Shown here piece by piece: positions 1-12,429 of a stretch of 64,000 nt of DNA. How positions within the stretch are numbered: position 1 is the stretch's first letter; each line of letters opens with the position of its first letter. The notes beneath the pieces are model-generated. The model was given only the letters and a program-made list of their open reading frames with translations. It had not been told where the DNA came from and did no database searches. This DNA is from Tetrahymena elliotti 4EA (taxonomy: Eukaryota; Ciliophora; Oligohymenophorea; Hymenostomatida; Tetrahymenidae): the NCBI GenBank assembly GCA_000231825.2, contig JH720306.1, forward strand, positions 1 through 64,000, given 5' to 3'. Position numbers and translations under genes: made by a program.

Positions 1-1240
1 GATTAATTATTTTTTTATTTTAAAAAATGAGTCATTTTAAAAACAAATTTTTATTTCTTAATTAAATATATTTTTATTCATCAACAAAAAAATATGAAAT
101 TTGTTAATATGAAATGAATCTTTTCAGCTTTGATTTCCATGAGAATGAGATATGATAATTTAATGAATAAATTTATTAGAAATAAAGTGCTAGCTTAGTA
201 ATATAAACATTTTTTATTTTTTAATTTAGTGGTTTTAAAATTAAGTTTGTCTAATAAAAAGAAACTAAATTATTTGAATTTTGGCGCAAACTTAGGGGAA
301 TTTGAAATTGTGGTTTTTTAAATAAAATATTCGTTAAATTTTAGACTAAAAGTTTACTTTTCTTGATAATGAAAATTGAATAAGCTTTTTGAGTTTTCAA
401 TCAGTTTGAATAATAAAAGCAAAAAAAGAGAAAAATATTTTAAAAATTTAATTTATGTTAAATGAAAGCGAAAAAATATTTTTATTTTAAAATATAAATT
501 AATAAAATATATAATATATACTACATAATAAACAAGTTATAATCATGTTTTTCTATATTTATTTTGAATTAAATGAGATTAGATTAAAGGAGAAAATCTA
601 TTTATTTGATTGTTGGATATATAAATAATTATTTTAAGTATTAAGACATATTGAATTGTCTCAAGTTAAGAGGTAGTTTAAGCAGCTTCTTGTAGGCTGA
701 TTTTATTAATTATTCAAAAATCCTCATTTTTAATAGCAAATTTTATATTTATTAATTTTTTTGTAGTTAAGTTAATAGGTAGAGGTAGTGTGTGTGTTTA
801 TTTGGGTTTTAAGGATCAGTGAGGTCAATTAATATGTTTTGATGATGATAAATTTTATCTTTTTAAGGACGGAAAATAGAGATTACAAGAGTAATCAGAA
901 AATATTTGATTAGTATTAGAATATAAAAATAGTTGTTGTTACTAATAAGTTATCTGTTATTTGTTTATGAATATATGCCAATAGATCAATAAATAATTTC
1001 AAGTGAAATAAGCTAGCTCGTAAGCTATTTCTTTAAGAGTTTTTTGGTTGGTTTGTTTGTTATTCATTTATTTAATTTTTTTTACAGAGTATTATTTATG
1101 GTAGGTAGTCAATTCAATATAATAATGAATATGTTCTATTCTTTATTTATTTATTTTAATTAGTTAGTTAGATAGAAATCAATCATTCAGTTAATAATAT
1201 AGCGAATGAGTTGAGTTAGTCAGCCATGAATTAAAATAGC
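1..1240. other. AT-rich non-coding stretch
   Basis: No reading frame with coding character is visible on either strand. It lies downstream of the minus-strand gene that ends at 1241. A few slightly more GC-rich patches occur (near 285 and 660-700), but I could not assign them to a tRNA or other RNA. Confidence 0.6.
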
Positions 1241-3990
1241 TCAAGATGAATTAGATTATTGAGTCTAGAGTTCAATTTGTTAATTCTATTGCATTAATTT
1301 TTATTTTTCTTTTTCTTCTTTCTTGATAGCTTTCTTGGATTTCTTTTTCTTTTCACCCTTGTCGCCTTTGTCATTTTTATCACTTTTGTCATTCTTCTCT
1401 TTTTCTTTTTCCTTTTCCTTTTCTTTTTCCTTTTCTTTCTCGGCTATGGCAGGTTTTTCAACTTTTTCAGTTTTTTCAACCTTTTCTGTTTTATCTGATT
1501 TTTTATCTTTTTTCTTTTTAATATTGGGTCTCATCTATTTATATTGATTTATTTTTTATTAAATACAAATTATTATTTTTTTTTTGTTACCTATTTGAGG
1601 AATTCTTGATATTGCTGAGGATAAATTTCAGATATGAGGAGGACATAATCTAACATTTAATCGCTGAATTTGTAGTTACCATTGACATCCATCTCGAAAC
1701 CGACTTGTGCTAATTCAGGATGGGCTTCCTTGAAATGTTTATTCATTTAGTTTTCTTTGCATTCTTTTTTGCATAAATAGTAGGGACATTTGAATTTCTT
1801 GCTTGACCTTTTTGATTAAAATTGATTTTTTAGATGAAATAAATTGAATAGATTTGATAGGATTTACTTAGAATTGGCTTCTTCTTCTTTCTTTTCTGTA
1901 GAAATAAATTCAATTCCTTCTTAATGAAGCTCTTTAATTTTATTTAAAATCTTTTCTTTTTTATTATCGACTGACATTTTTTCTTTTTTAAAAAAATAAA
2001 TTTTAACTGAAATTTTATTTGATGAAAAAATTACTTTATTAATCAATATAATCCTTGATTTTATTGAGCTAATCTTTATTCAATTAAGGGAAACCTTCAT
2101 CAATAAGGTCATCATCATAGCTATTTCCTATTTTTTTAAAATTTAAAATTAATAAATTGTTTAATTAAATTTTAAATTAATAAATTGTTTAAGAAATTTT
2201 AAATAAATACCTTAAGGGAGATAACCTCCATTTTGGTAGACTTATGAGTTTTAGAATTATTGAGAATTTTATCTTGAAGGATCATTAGGCTTCATATTTT
2301 TATTCATTGAATTGGGTTATTGACCTGGATTTTAACCGTTGGGCATTTATTTCATTTGACCTTAATTAAATTAGCCTGGCTTTACATTATTTGGATAGCC
2401 TCCTTAATTAGGAAATTATCCATAATGTCCACTGTTATTATTGCCATTTTAGTTGGGATAGTAATTTTGAGGATTTGATCCCATGTTTTGGTATTAATGA
2501 GGGGGCATATTTTAGTTATTGTGTGGTCCATTACCCATTTAACTAGGCTAACGACCCATTTATTGAGGGGGCATCCTTTGTTAATAAGGAGGGCCATTAG
2601 GTTGGCCATGAGGCATGTTGGGATTTATATTACCAGGAATCTAATTATTTGGATTCATCATATTAATTCCATTTCCCTATCCACTCATAGCTGCTATAGA
2701 TTGAGGTTAGGGAAGATTAGGGAAATTGAGAGGGTGACTTTTCTCTTAAGTGACTTTAGCTTTTAAAGTGTCAAATACTTATGTGAAATTTTCTTGACTT
2801 CCATCCTTTAAATTGAATTATTCTTTAACGAAATTGGAGTTTAATAAGTGCTTATTCTATTGACCTGGTTAAGGTGGGACATTCATGCCATTAGGCTATT
2901 TCATAGGAGGCATGCCTGGCTGAGGAGGTTAAGATTTATTCCTAATGAAAGTAGAATTAGATTAATTTAGAAAAGTAGTAAAATTAATTAAATAATTTAA
3001 ATTAAATCAATTTAAGATTAAGCGTGTTTAATGATAGTGAAATCAAATTATTAAACCAAGAGCACTAGGGGGTCGATAGATTGATAAATTGTTAATTCTA
3101 AAGGAAAAAATAATTAAATCTAAAAGAACTTATATTATAATCTAAGTGCTACATCGATCAATCAATATATACTTTTTGAAAGAGAAAAAAATTTCATGTA
3201 TTAATCAAAGCAAAGACAGATTGGGGGGGAGGATGAGTAATAAAGGGAATTTAATTTATGCTAGCCATTTAAAGGGCTCTTCAAAAGAAGGCTATTTGTT
3301 TGCTTGATTGTTGAGGTAGTTAAATGAGAGGATGTAGAAAATGGCTAATAGAATGCTTCTTTTTTTCTTAGATTTGCTGTTTTTCTCATTCAATTTTTAT
3401 AATTTGATTTTTTTATCAAATGAAAAAGAAAGATAAAATTTACTGATAATTGTTTGGTGGATATTAGTTATTAGTTTGAGGTCTCTAAGGCTGATTTGAA
3501 TTATATTAACTTTGACTATTGTGAAGGGGTGGCATGTGATTGTACTAGGGAGCCATAGAATTGGGTTAGGGTACAGGTTGCTATTATATTTAGTTGCCTT
3601 AATGATGCTAGTTTTGATGCTGTGAAGTGTTCTGCCTATGAATAGGGGGAGGTGGAAGTGAATTGTTAATGCTTGGATTTCCTATATTATTGGGGTTTGT
3701 ATTTGGAGGGTCTTCTCTCTCTGGAAAGGTGTCTAATTAGAAAAAATGAAATAGGTTGAAGAAGGATTTGCTTGAAAATGTTGTTGGGTTTGAGCTTCAG
3801 ACTCTAATTAAAAATGTAGCAGTCTGATTTGATTGGAAACTAAGGGTAGGAGTAGCGAAAGTAATATGCTTTTGGGAATAAGTTTGATGTGTTTTAATAG
3901 ATGTTGTTTCTTCCCTTAATCTAATTTATAAATACTATACAAAAATCTTTGCTTTTTTTTTAATTATGTTTTGTTTCTTTTCGTTTTGTT
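1241..3990 (-). CDS. N/Q/P-rich protein with C2H2-like finger and Lys-rich tail
   Basis: Product not recognised. Exons I can support, 3' to 5': 1241..1534, 1591..1982, 2035..2127, 2211..2941, 3444..about 3732. At least one more 5' exon reaches to about 3990, but its junctions and the start codon are unresolved. The N-terminal half is rich in Pro, Gln, Asn and Met. A finger of the form C-x4-C-x11-H-x4-H sits in the exon at 1591..1982, resembling a C2H2 zinc finger, and the last exon is a Lys/Glu/Asp repeat tract. Phases agree across all listed introns, including the 502-nt intron 2942..3443. The apparent start ATG at 1975-1977 is better read as internal, because no stop separates it from the upstream exon and an in-frame intron (1983..2034) joins them. 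Nucleic-acid binding is a guess from composition only. Confidence 0.6.
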
Positions 3991-4945
3991 TTCTTTTAAA
4001 TGGGCATACAATCTAAATAAAATCAATCGAAGCCAATCTATTTATTTATTTCTTGTTTCTTTGATTCTTTATTTCTCCTCTCTTTGATTTTTACTTGTTC
4101 TTTCATTCATTCATTCATTTATTCATCTCTAATGATAAAGCTCACATTCTTTTTTTCTTTCTTTTTTGCTTATTTATTTGATTATCTTTTTGTTTTTTGA
4201 TCAATTTCTTTCTCCTTCTTTCTTCTTTTTTTATGTATGTCATAGTTTTGATTTTACTAAATATTTTTTCTCTCCTTCCTTTGATTTTTTCTTGATCTTC
4301 TTTCAAATTTGACAAGCAAGCTCTTTACTTTCTTTCTTTGTTTATTTATTTTGTTTGCATAATATCGACTATCTCTCTTTAAAAATAGTTTTTCCTTCTT
4401 TTTATCAATTATTATTGAATGACTGAATGACTGATTGATTGTCTGATTGATAAATTTTCATTGATGAATAAAGGGATTTGCTGAATATTTTTCTCTCTTG
4501 GTTTTGATAAAGAGTTTGATAACTTTTAGTTTTTTCTCTCTCATATTCATCTCTTATTAATACTTGCTTAATCTTCTTTCTTTCTTTTTCTTTGCCTTTC
4601 TTTTAGTTAATTTATTTTAGTTTGTTTGAGTGCTTGCTTTAAAAATTGCAAAAGCTAACTTTATATTTTTCTCTCTGATTATATATTTTGATTGTTTTGA
4701 GAGGAAATTGACAGTCGATCGATAATCAACATATTTTTTATTTAAAATTTGTTAGATTTTTCCTCCTTTTCTCCTTCTCTTTCTTAATTTTTAATAATTA
4801 ATTGACTCATTAAATTTATTTGCCTAATTATTATTTATTTATCTATTCATTTTATTTATTTATCTGCTAATATTTTTTTGCCTTCGTTCCTCATGATATT
4901 TTTCCTATCCGATTTTTATTTATCTTTTTATTTTATTTATTTAAC
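3991..4945. other. Pyrimidine-rich intergenic stretch
   Basis: The plus strand is strikingly T/C-rich, with TTTCTTTCTTT-like runs and an ATTC tetranucleotide array near 4105-4125. No coding exon is evident. It separates two minus-strand genes and probably holds the 5' flank of the upstream one. Confidence 0.5.
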
Positions 4946-7900
4946 TCATTCATTTCCATTTTGTTTTTTTGTTTCTTCTACTAGAATGTTGGACAAGCTT
5001 TCAGGAACTGCAATTTATTTATCAACCCATTTTCTGCCATTTTTATTTTCAATTTCTTATTATTTCATTTTGTCTCTATCAATTTATTTAAATTCAAGTT
5101 TTTCATCTTTGAAAACGAAATTTATAAATTCTGATTTAAATTCAAAGTTATAATTTATTTTTTTATAATCAACAAACAATCCTATTATTTTTTGCATTAT
5201 TTCTGAGATTGTATTCAATAGAATTCGGGAAGTTCTTATAATCTTTTCTTCCGAAATTTAATATAGAAAGAATAAAAAGAAAATTAGTTATCGTTGTGAC
5301 ATTTATTCATTTATTAAAACAGACTGACTAATATTAAGCCAGAAAAATAAAAATAATCTTCCAAAAAAATATTCAATAAGCAAGAAATTTGTAAATATAA
5401 AAATCAAAAAGATATTCGTTTAAAATTTTCTTATCTCCTATCTTAGCTCTAAACCCAATAATTTCATAAAGTATTTAATTATACCTTTTTAAGAGGCTTA
5501 TTCTCCTGTATTTCTATGGAAACGCTCACCATCTATATATAGATTTGTCTAAAATATTCATTAAAAAAATAATTTAACCCCAAATTGCTTTTTCATTAAT
5601 TAAAAATAAATAATTACCACATCAACCCATAGTTAAATCTTCTAAAGGTGACTTATTCTTCCACTACCTGATTTGGTCAAAGTATCTTTAGGATAAACAG
5701 ATTCAATAATTATTTATTCTTTTGGTCCAAATAAAGGTGTGACATTATCCTCTTGTACTAATTAATTAAAAATTAATAAATTTAAATTTTTATAAATTTC
5801 CAAATTCAATTTCTCAAATTTAATAAAAAGGCAACAAACAATTTCTGTATGATTTAAACTAATTTAAAAATATCCAAAATCAAATCCTAAATCTAAAATC
5901 CAAAAATTAATTTGATAGTGAAACATTTAATGAGAAATATTTTTTTAATTTTTAAATGGCTATTGAATATCGAATTAGTAATAAATTAAATAAAATTACA
6001 AATAAATAATGTTAAATTTAAAATGAGAAATAATATTAAAAATAACATAATTGAAACAGAAATGAAATTTTAGATTAGAAAAATTTATTAAATATTTTCA
6101 TTTCAGTTAAAAAAAGAGCCTAGATATTTTTTTGATTTATATCTCTGAGAATTTAAAAATAAAAATGTGTTGATTAATTTTTATAAAAAAAATTAAGTTG
6201 CAAGATTTTTTTGTTCAAGTAATTTTTAAATAATATTTTATTTATATTTTAAAATCCTTTAATATCTCTATTTTCATTATCTTTACTCAAACTATTGAAT
6301 TTTTATATGTTTTGAATTTAAAATTTAAAAAAATTTCTATTTTTATTTGAATAATTCTCACAGATTTTTATTTATTATTAATCTAAATCAACTCTTACTT
6401 ATTTTCATTTAAATCATTTTTTTTTAATTTTATTACTTGTAATTTAAAAATTCTATTTAATTTCAATTGAAACAATTTTGTTTCTTGAATTTGGGAATAA
6501 TTAATCAAATGCTTTGGTTTTTTACAAATGTCTTTTCTTTTTATTTTGAGAATAAAATTATTTTATTTTTTTTCAACAAATTTATTTGTATTGATAAAAT
6601 CGGAAAAGTGAGTTTATTTAAAAATTCATAAAATTTGTGGGAAATTTAAATGAAATTAAGTTTTCATTATTTAATAGAATTAATGAGATGTTTGAGATTT
6701 TAAAAGTGATAAAATCGTTTTTTTTTGTCAAAATTCAATTGATTTATGTAAAAAATTAATTATTTACAGAGAAAACTGCTTTCTATCCATTGAGTTGTCT
6801 TTTTTGAGTCATTGCCTTTCTTTTTTGGTTCTTGACATTGCTTGATTTTATCATAGGTTGTTTCTATTGTAATATTATTAAAATTATTTATTGATAAGTT
6901 TCTTTTTATGACAGAAATGAGTAACTTTAAAATATTTTAAAATTTAAATGGAAAGGGAGGAAAGGAGTTTAGTTTTTATATAAAGTTTTGATGTGAATGA
7001 ATTCGGTTTGTTTAATAATGAGTTAATAAATTACCAATCGTTATCTCCTATCTTTACTTGATAAAAGAGAGTTTTTCTATATCTTTGAAGGGTAGTTCTA
7101 GCTTTTTCTTCAGTTTGTATTCTGTATCGATATCTGGTATATCTTAGGCTTAAGAGGAATTGGCAGCATCTTTTTACTGGTTTTGATTGTAAGTAGCCAG
7201 ATCCTGAATTTCAAAGACAAACTGTTTTTTTCCAAAGTGAATTTTTGTTAATATCTTGAAAGTATCTTTTGCCCAAATTTTTTTATCGTTGAGCTTAAGT
7301 TTATCAGTGTTAAGTTCACTAGGTTTTAACTTGTTAACATCTTTCTGATCTTTCTGCACAGTTTCTTTTTATATGTATGAGTTATGGTTAAAACACATTT
7401 TAATTGTTTTAAAATAATAAAATTTGTCAATTATTCAAAATTAGCATCAAAAATATCAAAAATTTTGAGGAAAAAATGGTAAAAAAAGAAGAAACATTCG
7501 TTATTTTACTCAGCACTTGAAAACACCTCTAAAAATCAAGATAAATTTGATTGAAATTGAGTTGGACAGCTGAAAATTTAGATTTCTGATAACAAATTAC
7601 CTTATTTAATTGCGCTATGGGTAATATTGGACTCTCTTTAACTTTCTGATACGGAGTGAGTAGGAGAGGGAGGAGCCTAAACTCTATCGTTCCTATCGTA
7701 TTAACTCATGGAATTTTCATTTAAAGGTGGGACTGGAGGATTTCCTTGTTGATTAAGTAAGAATCATTGTAAGTAAAGGTTTTTTGATTATAAATTGGAA
7801 GTAAGAAAAAGAAATGATTGCATAATATTTAAGTAAATTTTGGGCAAATTAGAAGGGAAAAACATTTAAAATGCAAAAAAAAGAGAAATTGTTACCATAT

Positions 7901-8168
7901 CTTGAATCTCCTCTCTAAATAGTTGGCTAAGAAAACTGTTAGTTCATTTGATACTGGTATCCAGGTTAATATTAGTTCTATTTGTCAAAATTTGAAAAAT
8001 TACTAAATAATTGTGAGACAATTCTTGTTTAAATTGGAGTTTTTTAACTATTAAAACAAGCAAAAATGGAATTAAAACTTGTAAAATTGCACAAATTGTT
8101 TTTTTCTAGGTTTTGGTCAAGTTTTGCTTGAGTTAAAATAAAGAAAATGAATTTACTTAAGGATTCAT
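4946..8168 (-). CDS. Hypothetical ciliate protein, Q/P-rich N-terminus, seven exons
   Basis: Product not recognised. Model: complement(4946..5548, 5618..5757, 6768..6863, 7035..7364, 7601..7744, 7896..7977, 8157..8168), 468 residues, with phases consistent throughout. The first exon is tiny (ATG plus three codons). Exons 2 and 3 encode a Q/S/P-rich segment; later exons are more complex, with motifs such as KKQFVFEI and TTYDKIKQC. The last exon was checked base by base and has no in-frame TGA until 4946-4948. The intron 7365..7600 uses an AAAAAG acceptor; if it is not real, the locus splits into a short upstream gene and a second gene starting at ATG 7396-7398. The 171-nt intron 6864..7034 is stop-free and a multiple of three, so it could be exon. 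Intron 5758..6767 is about 1 kb. Confidence 0.55.
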
Positions 8169-9620
8169 CTTTCCGTTTTTACTGTTTGATAAGTGATTCC
8201 CTTCCTTTTAAGTGTTATTATTATTATTTAACAGGATTAATAGTATTTTGTTTTTAATGTATTTCTTTCTTAATATTTATTCCAATTCAATTTTTCTTCT
8301 TAATTTTATTGATACATAATTAAAATTTTCTAATTGTAATTATTCTAATGTTTAAATCTACTATATAATTCCTATTCAATCCTTCTAATTATTACTTCTT
8401 CTTTTAATAAATATTTTAATTAAAATCATATACTCCTTTCCACTACATTTATTCTAACTCTTAAACAAATAACATCTAACTTACTAACTACTTTTTATTC
8501 TTAAAAATGATTTAAAAATTTATTCCATCTTATTCAAAACAAACTTTTCACTAAAAATAATTTATTAGAAAATATAATAGCAGTAACAAATCTTCTCTTT
8601 AAATCATATTGTAAAAACTGATGCTATTTTCCAATAAATACAAGAAAAAAAAACTTTTATTCTTCAGTGATATTAGATAAGTTGAAATAGATTGACAGAT
8701 TATATTACTCTGATACTTTAAAAATACTAAAACAAACATAAATGAAGCTTTCAAAATCATATTGATGTGAATTGACAGTGCTTTCTATTTGATAACAAAT
8801 GTATAAATTTTTTAACTGATTCAAATAAAAGTAGCTTCATTGAAAATATAATATCAGTGTTGAATGAGGTATTTAAATTAGACGATAAAAAATGATGTTA
8901 TTTTAAAATACATGATAATTTGGATCTATTGATTTCATTTAAATGGTTTATTTATTCAATTCAAGTAATTTAAGTAAAAAAAATGTTTTGAAAAAGTTCA
9001 AGCAATGCTTTAAGAGGTATTTAAATAATGTTATTATTAGTTATAATATTCTTTTAGAGTCCATTAAATTTAATGTTTCATTAATTCTTTAGTTGTTTTA
9101 GACAATCTAGAATTAATTCATTTTTTTACTCGGATATTATGCTTAATCATCTTAGAATTCCATTAAGAATAGAAATAAAAAATATTTTATTTGAAAATAT
9201 GAAAAATATGAAATCAATTTTAGAATAATATTGTTGTGGATGATATTATTTTATTACCACATAAAATTCATATTTGATTAATTTTTAGTAGTGTTTCGCT
9301 TAGTTTTAATCAATTGATTTCACTTTTAGGAAGGAAAAGATAAAAATTTACAATTTTAATTGTTTTTGTAAAAAATATTTTATTTGAAAATCTTTGAGAA
9401 TATTATAACAGTATTAATTGAGGTATTAAAAGTGATAAGCGATAGTGCTTTTAAATAATAATACATACAAAATTAATATTTAATTAATTTTTTGGTGGTA
9501 TTAGATAATCTAGAATTGATTGATTGATTTTATTATTAGGATATTCGTATTATAATTTTATAATTTTTGACAATTCCATTTAGCTGAATTTTACAATTAT
9601 AAATTTAAGTTGATAAAGGA
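8169..9620. promoter_or_regulatory. Divergent intergenic region between two 5' ends
   Basis: It lies between the starts of the minus-strand gene at 8168 and the plus-strand gene at 9621, so it must hold the promoters of both. No coding frame is seen. From about 8560 it carries degenerate repeats, listed separately. No specific promoter motif could be identified. Confidence 0.5.
8565..9560. repeat. Degenerate repeat units, about 410-425 bp spacing
   Basis: A block of the form (T)TAGA(T/C)AAxxTAGAATTGATT ... GGATATT recurs near 8667, 9091 and 9499, about 424 and 408 bases apart. A second block, GAAAATATAATAxCAGTxxT..GAGGTATT, recurs near 8570, 8842 and 9400. The copies are diverged, and the match was made by eye. 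Confidence 0.45.
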
Positions 9621-11645
9621 ATGGGAGGAGGATCTTCTAAAAATAAAAAGGCAGATAAGAATAAAAAAGATAAACAATAATAAGAAGCATTAGAGGTGAA
9701 GAACTAAGAGTAGCTTGAAAAAGAACATCAAGAATTAGAAAAACAAAAGTTGCAATAATAAAATGCTGAATAGGATAAAATGAATCTTTTCATAGCGAAT
9801 AATGAACAGCTTGAAAACAACCCTAAATTGACATCACCATTAAAGCCTGGCTAAAAGAATTTAACTTTAATGCAAATTGAAGAACAAACAATGGTAAATG
9901 ACTAGAAAAAAAAGAAATAACAAGATTAGCTTCAAGGGAATACAAATGTTTAACCATTAAAATAATAAGAATCATTTATGCAAAATGATGGCACTTAAAA
10001 TTAAAGAGCTCCTTCGCAATATGAATAAAAAGGATCTTTTAATAATTTCAAGAATATTAATTAGCAATAAAATTAAAAATAACCTACTGGTTAAAGGTAA
10101 AGTAAAGTAAATCTTTAAAAAAATGATGATTTTTCACTTGATCTCTCTAGAGAAATGCAGCCTTTTGTGTAAAATAACTAAAAGAAACCTGAATTCTAAT
10201 GCGATATTAGCGCTATTTACTCAGATGATGAAAAAGAAACACCTTAATAGCAGGCATAGAGAATTTTCAAAAAGATTTAATAAGTAGCTGAAATCAATAA
10301 ATTATAATCAACAAATGAGAAAATGAGATTTTTTAACTGGCCTAACTCAGGAGAGTGTAAAATCATGAGTGTAAACTTCAAAATTATTTACAGTCACAAA
10401 GATTAAGATTTAAAACTTGTAAAATCATATAATTATCACACTGCATCCACTATGCAATGGTAGAAAAATCCTTAGCTTAAAAGTTATGATTTTGTTATGT
10501 AGGATAATCTCATATTTGATGCTCATAATGCTTCCTCCACTCATCTTGAGAATAACATCATTTCATTCGTTGTTGCTGAAAATGGTGATTTTGTATGATT
10601 GATTGATTCATTGATTTCTTTCATTAATTTACCATTTTTTCAATATTAAAATTATTTTAGGTATGCATTAAAGATGAATAAACCTTTGTAAATAATGTCA
10701 GAAAAAATTAAACCATTATAAATAGCAGAATGAATGCAACTAATAATAATGAATAATCAAGCATACCTTAAAGAAGACCAAGACAGGGTGTGAATAAAAA
10801 TCAAAGAATAGAAAAAAATAAAGTTATTTCGGAGACGGAGAATCAAATGAAGCAGTAGATTTAAATATTAATTTCATTGATTTGTTTTAATAGATTTCTT
10901 TTATGAAATATTTCATAGAATGTGGCAACAATCAATTACTGAATTTCTTGAAAAAGAAAAGATACAATAAGAAAAAGAGAACTTAAAGAATCAAAGAAGC
11001 AGCTCGAATAGAAATTAGAATTAGAATGAAGAAGAAGATGAGTAATAAAGACCATATAAAGCTGAAAAAAGAGTGTTGAACTGCAATGTCACACACAATG
11101 GATATAATTGCTAGTTAATTTAAAAAATTGATATACAGCCTAGAGAGAAAATAGAAACATTTTTAAAAGATAATCTCTCAAAAGATGAAAAATATTATAA
11201 TTTTTGTTTCAAAAATCCAAAAATGACCATCAGAGATAAATTAAAGTAATGGGATGTTGTAAATGAGTAAGAAGACATTGAACTTATTCCTAAGAAATTT
11301 AGATTCCCAGTTTTAAGGAAACATTAAATTACCTCTGGAATTATTGAGGAAAAAAATTAATTTATAAGACCTCACACCATCACTACAGATACATGTAAAT
11401 TGGTTGTTATTGATCACAAGAGAGATCTTTTTGTAGATGTAGGATAAGAGTTAAAGCTTTTAGTATTTTTATGGCCTGAAAGGGGTGATAACTAAAATGA
11501 AATACATTTTTATGAAGAGCTCAGTAAATTCAAAGATCTATGTGACGATGCCTTGAAAAGTATGGTATTAGATCTTTCAAGAGTTAGATCTCTTCCATTA
11601 TCTTACAGACCTAAATTAAAAAAGAAATATTTTGAATTATACTGA
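9621..11645 (+). CDS. Hypothetical protein, possible N-myristoylation site
   Basis: Product not recognised, 630 residues. Exons 9621..10592, 10661..10854 and 10919..11645. The first intron is required: without it the frame meets TGA directly after 10592. The protein starts MGGGSSKNKK, which fits an N-myristoylation signal (Gly2, Ser6) followed by a basic patch, so membrane anchoring is possible (inference). Residues about 15-200 are Q/K/N-rich with likely coiled-coil stretches; the C-terminal about 230 residues look globular, with a conserved-looking end that includes ERGDNQNEIHFYEEL. It is transcribed divergently from the gene ending at 8168. I know of no family assignment. Confidence 0.75.
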
Positions 11646-12390
11646 AAACGGGTAGTAAAAAAGGCGATAAATACCTAAAGATATAATTTGATGAATAGAA
11701 TATTTCCATGATAAAATTCTAATTTAGTTTTTAGTTTATTACTTTGCAAACTTTATAATACAAATTTACATTAAAACTTGTTAATTAATTGTTTTAAAAT
11801 TTATCAAAATCCTTTAACTTATTAAGATAAATACAATTTTTATTTCTTCACTTATTACTTTATAAAATTCAATAAGATAGATATATTATTAGGATAACAT
11901 CTTTACTTAGCTTAATGCTTAAAATTGGCTTAAATATGTTTTTCAATTTATTAAAATACATTCAAAATATTTAATAATCTAATTTTCTTTTTATTTTAGC
12001 TGAATATTTTGCAAAATTTATTCTAACAAAGTGCTGTTTATCTTTTTTAAGAATGAAGTAAAGTATTTATTAATAAATACTAAATTAATTTTTTTTAATT
12101 TGATAAAGAATAATATAAGATATTTATAATTAAGTAATAAAAAGAGAAATAGAGTTGAAAAAAATATCATAAGATAATTTATATTTTTAGAGATAATTGC
12201 TATTTATTTTTTACTAAATTCTACAATTTCTAAGAACAATATTTAAATTTAACTATACGATCTTCTCTCTAAAATAATAATCAACAGACATAGTATATCT
12301 AAATATAGAGAAAAATTTATAAGAGCAAAATTTAAGGTTCGTCTTGTAAAATCTAGATTCATATAAAATAGAATCCAAAATATATAAAAA
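11646..12390. other. AT-rich non-coding stretch
   Basis: No supported exon. The following segment (12390-12790) keeps one frame open for over 110 codons and may belong to the decayed kinase locus downstream. Confidence 0.5.
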
Positions 12391-12429
12391 GGGAGTAAAT
12401 GAATGCAATACTCAATTGATATCTCTAAT

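Noticed and set aside
1323..1547. Plus-strand Phe/Ser-rich open frame
   Set aside because: Antisense shadow of the Lys/Glu-rich last exon of the minus-strand gene.
2382..2766. Short frames on both strands near the Q/N/P-rich region
   Set aside because: Shadows of exon 2211..2941, whose frame joins both neighbours in phase.
4878..5153. Plus-strand hydrophobic frame resembling a membrane protein
   Set aside because: Antisense of the last exon of the minus-strand gene 4946-8168; that frame is open to a true TGA and looks coding, this one does not.
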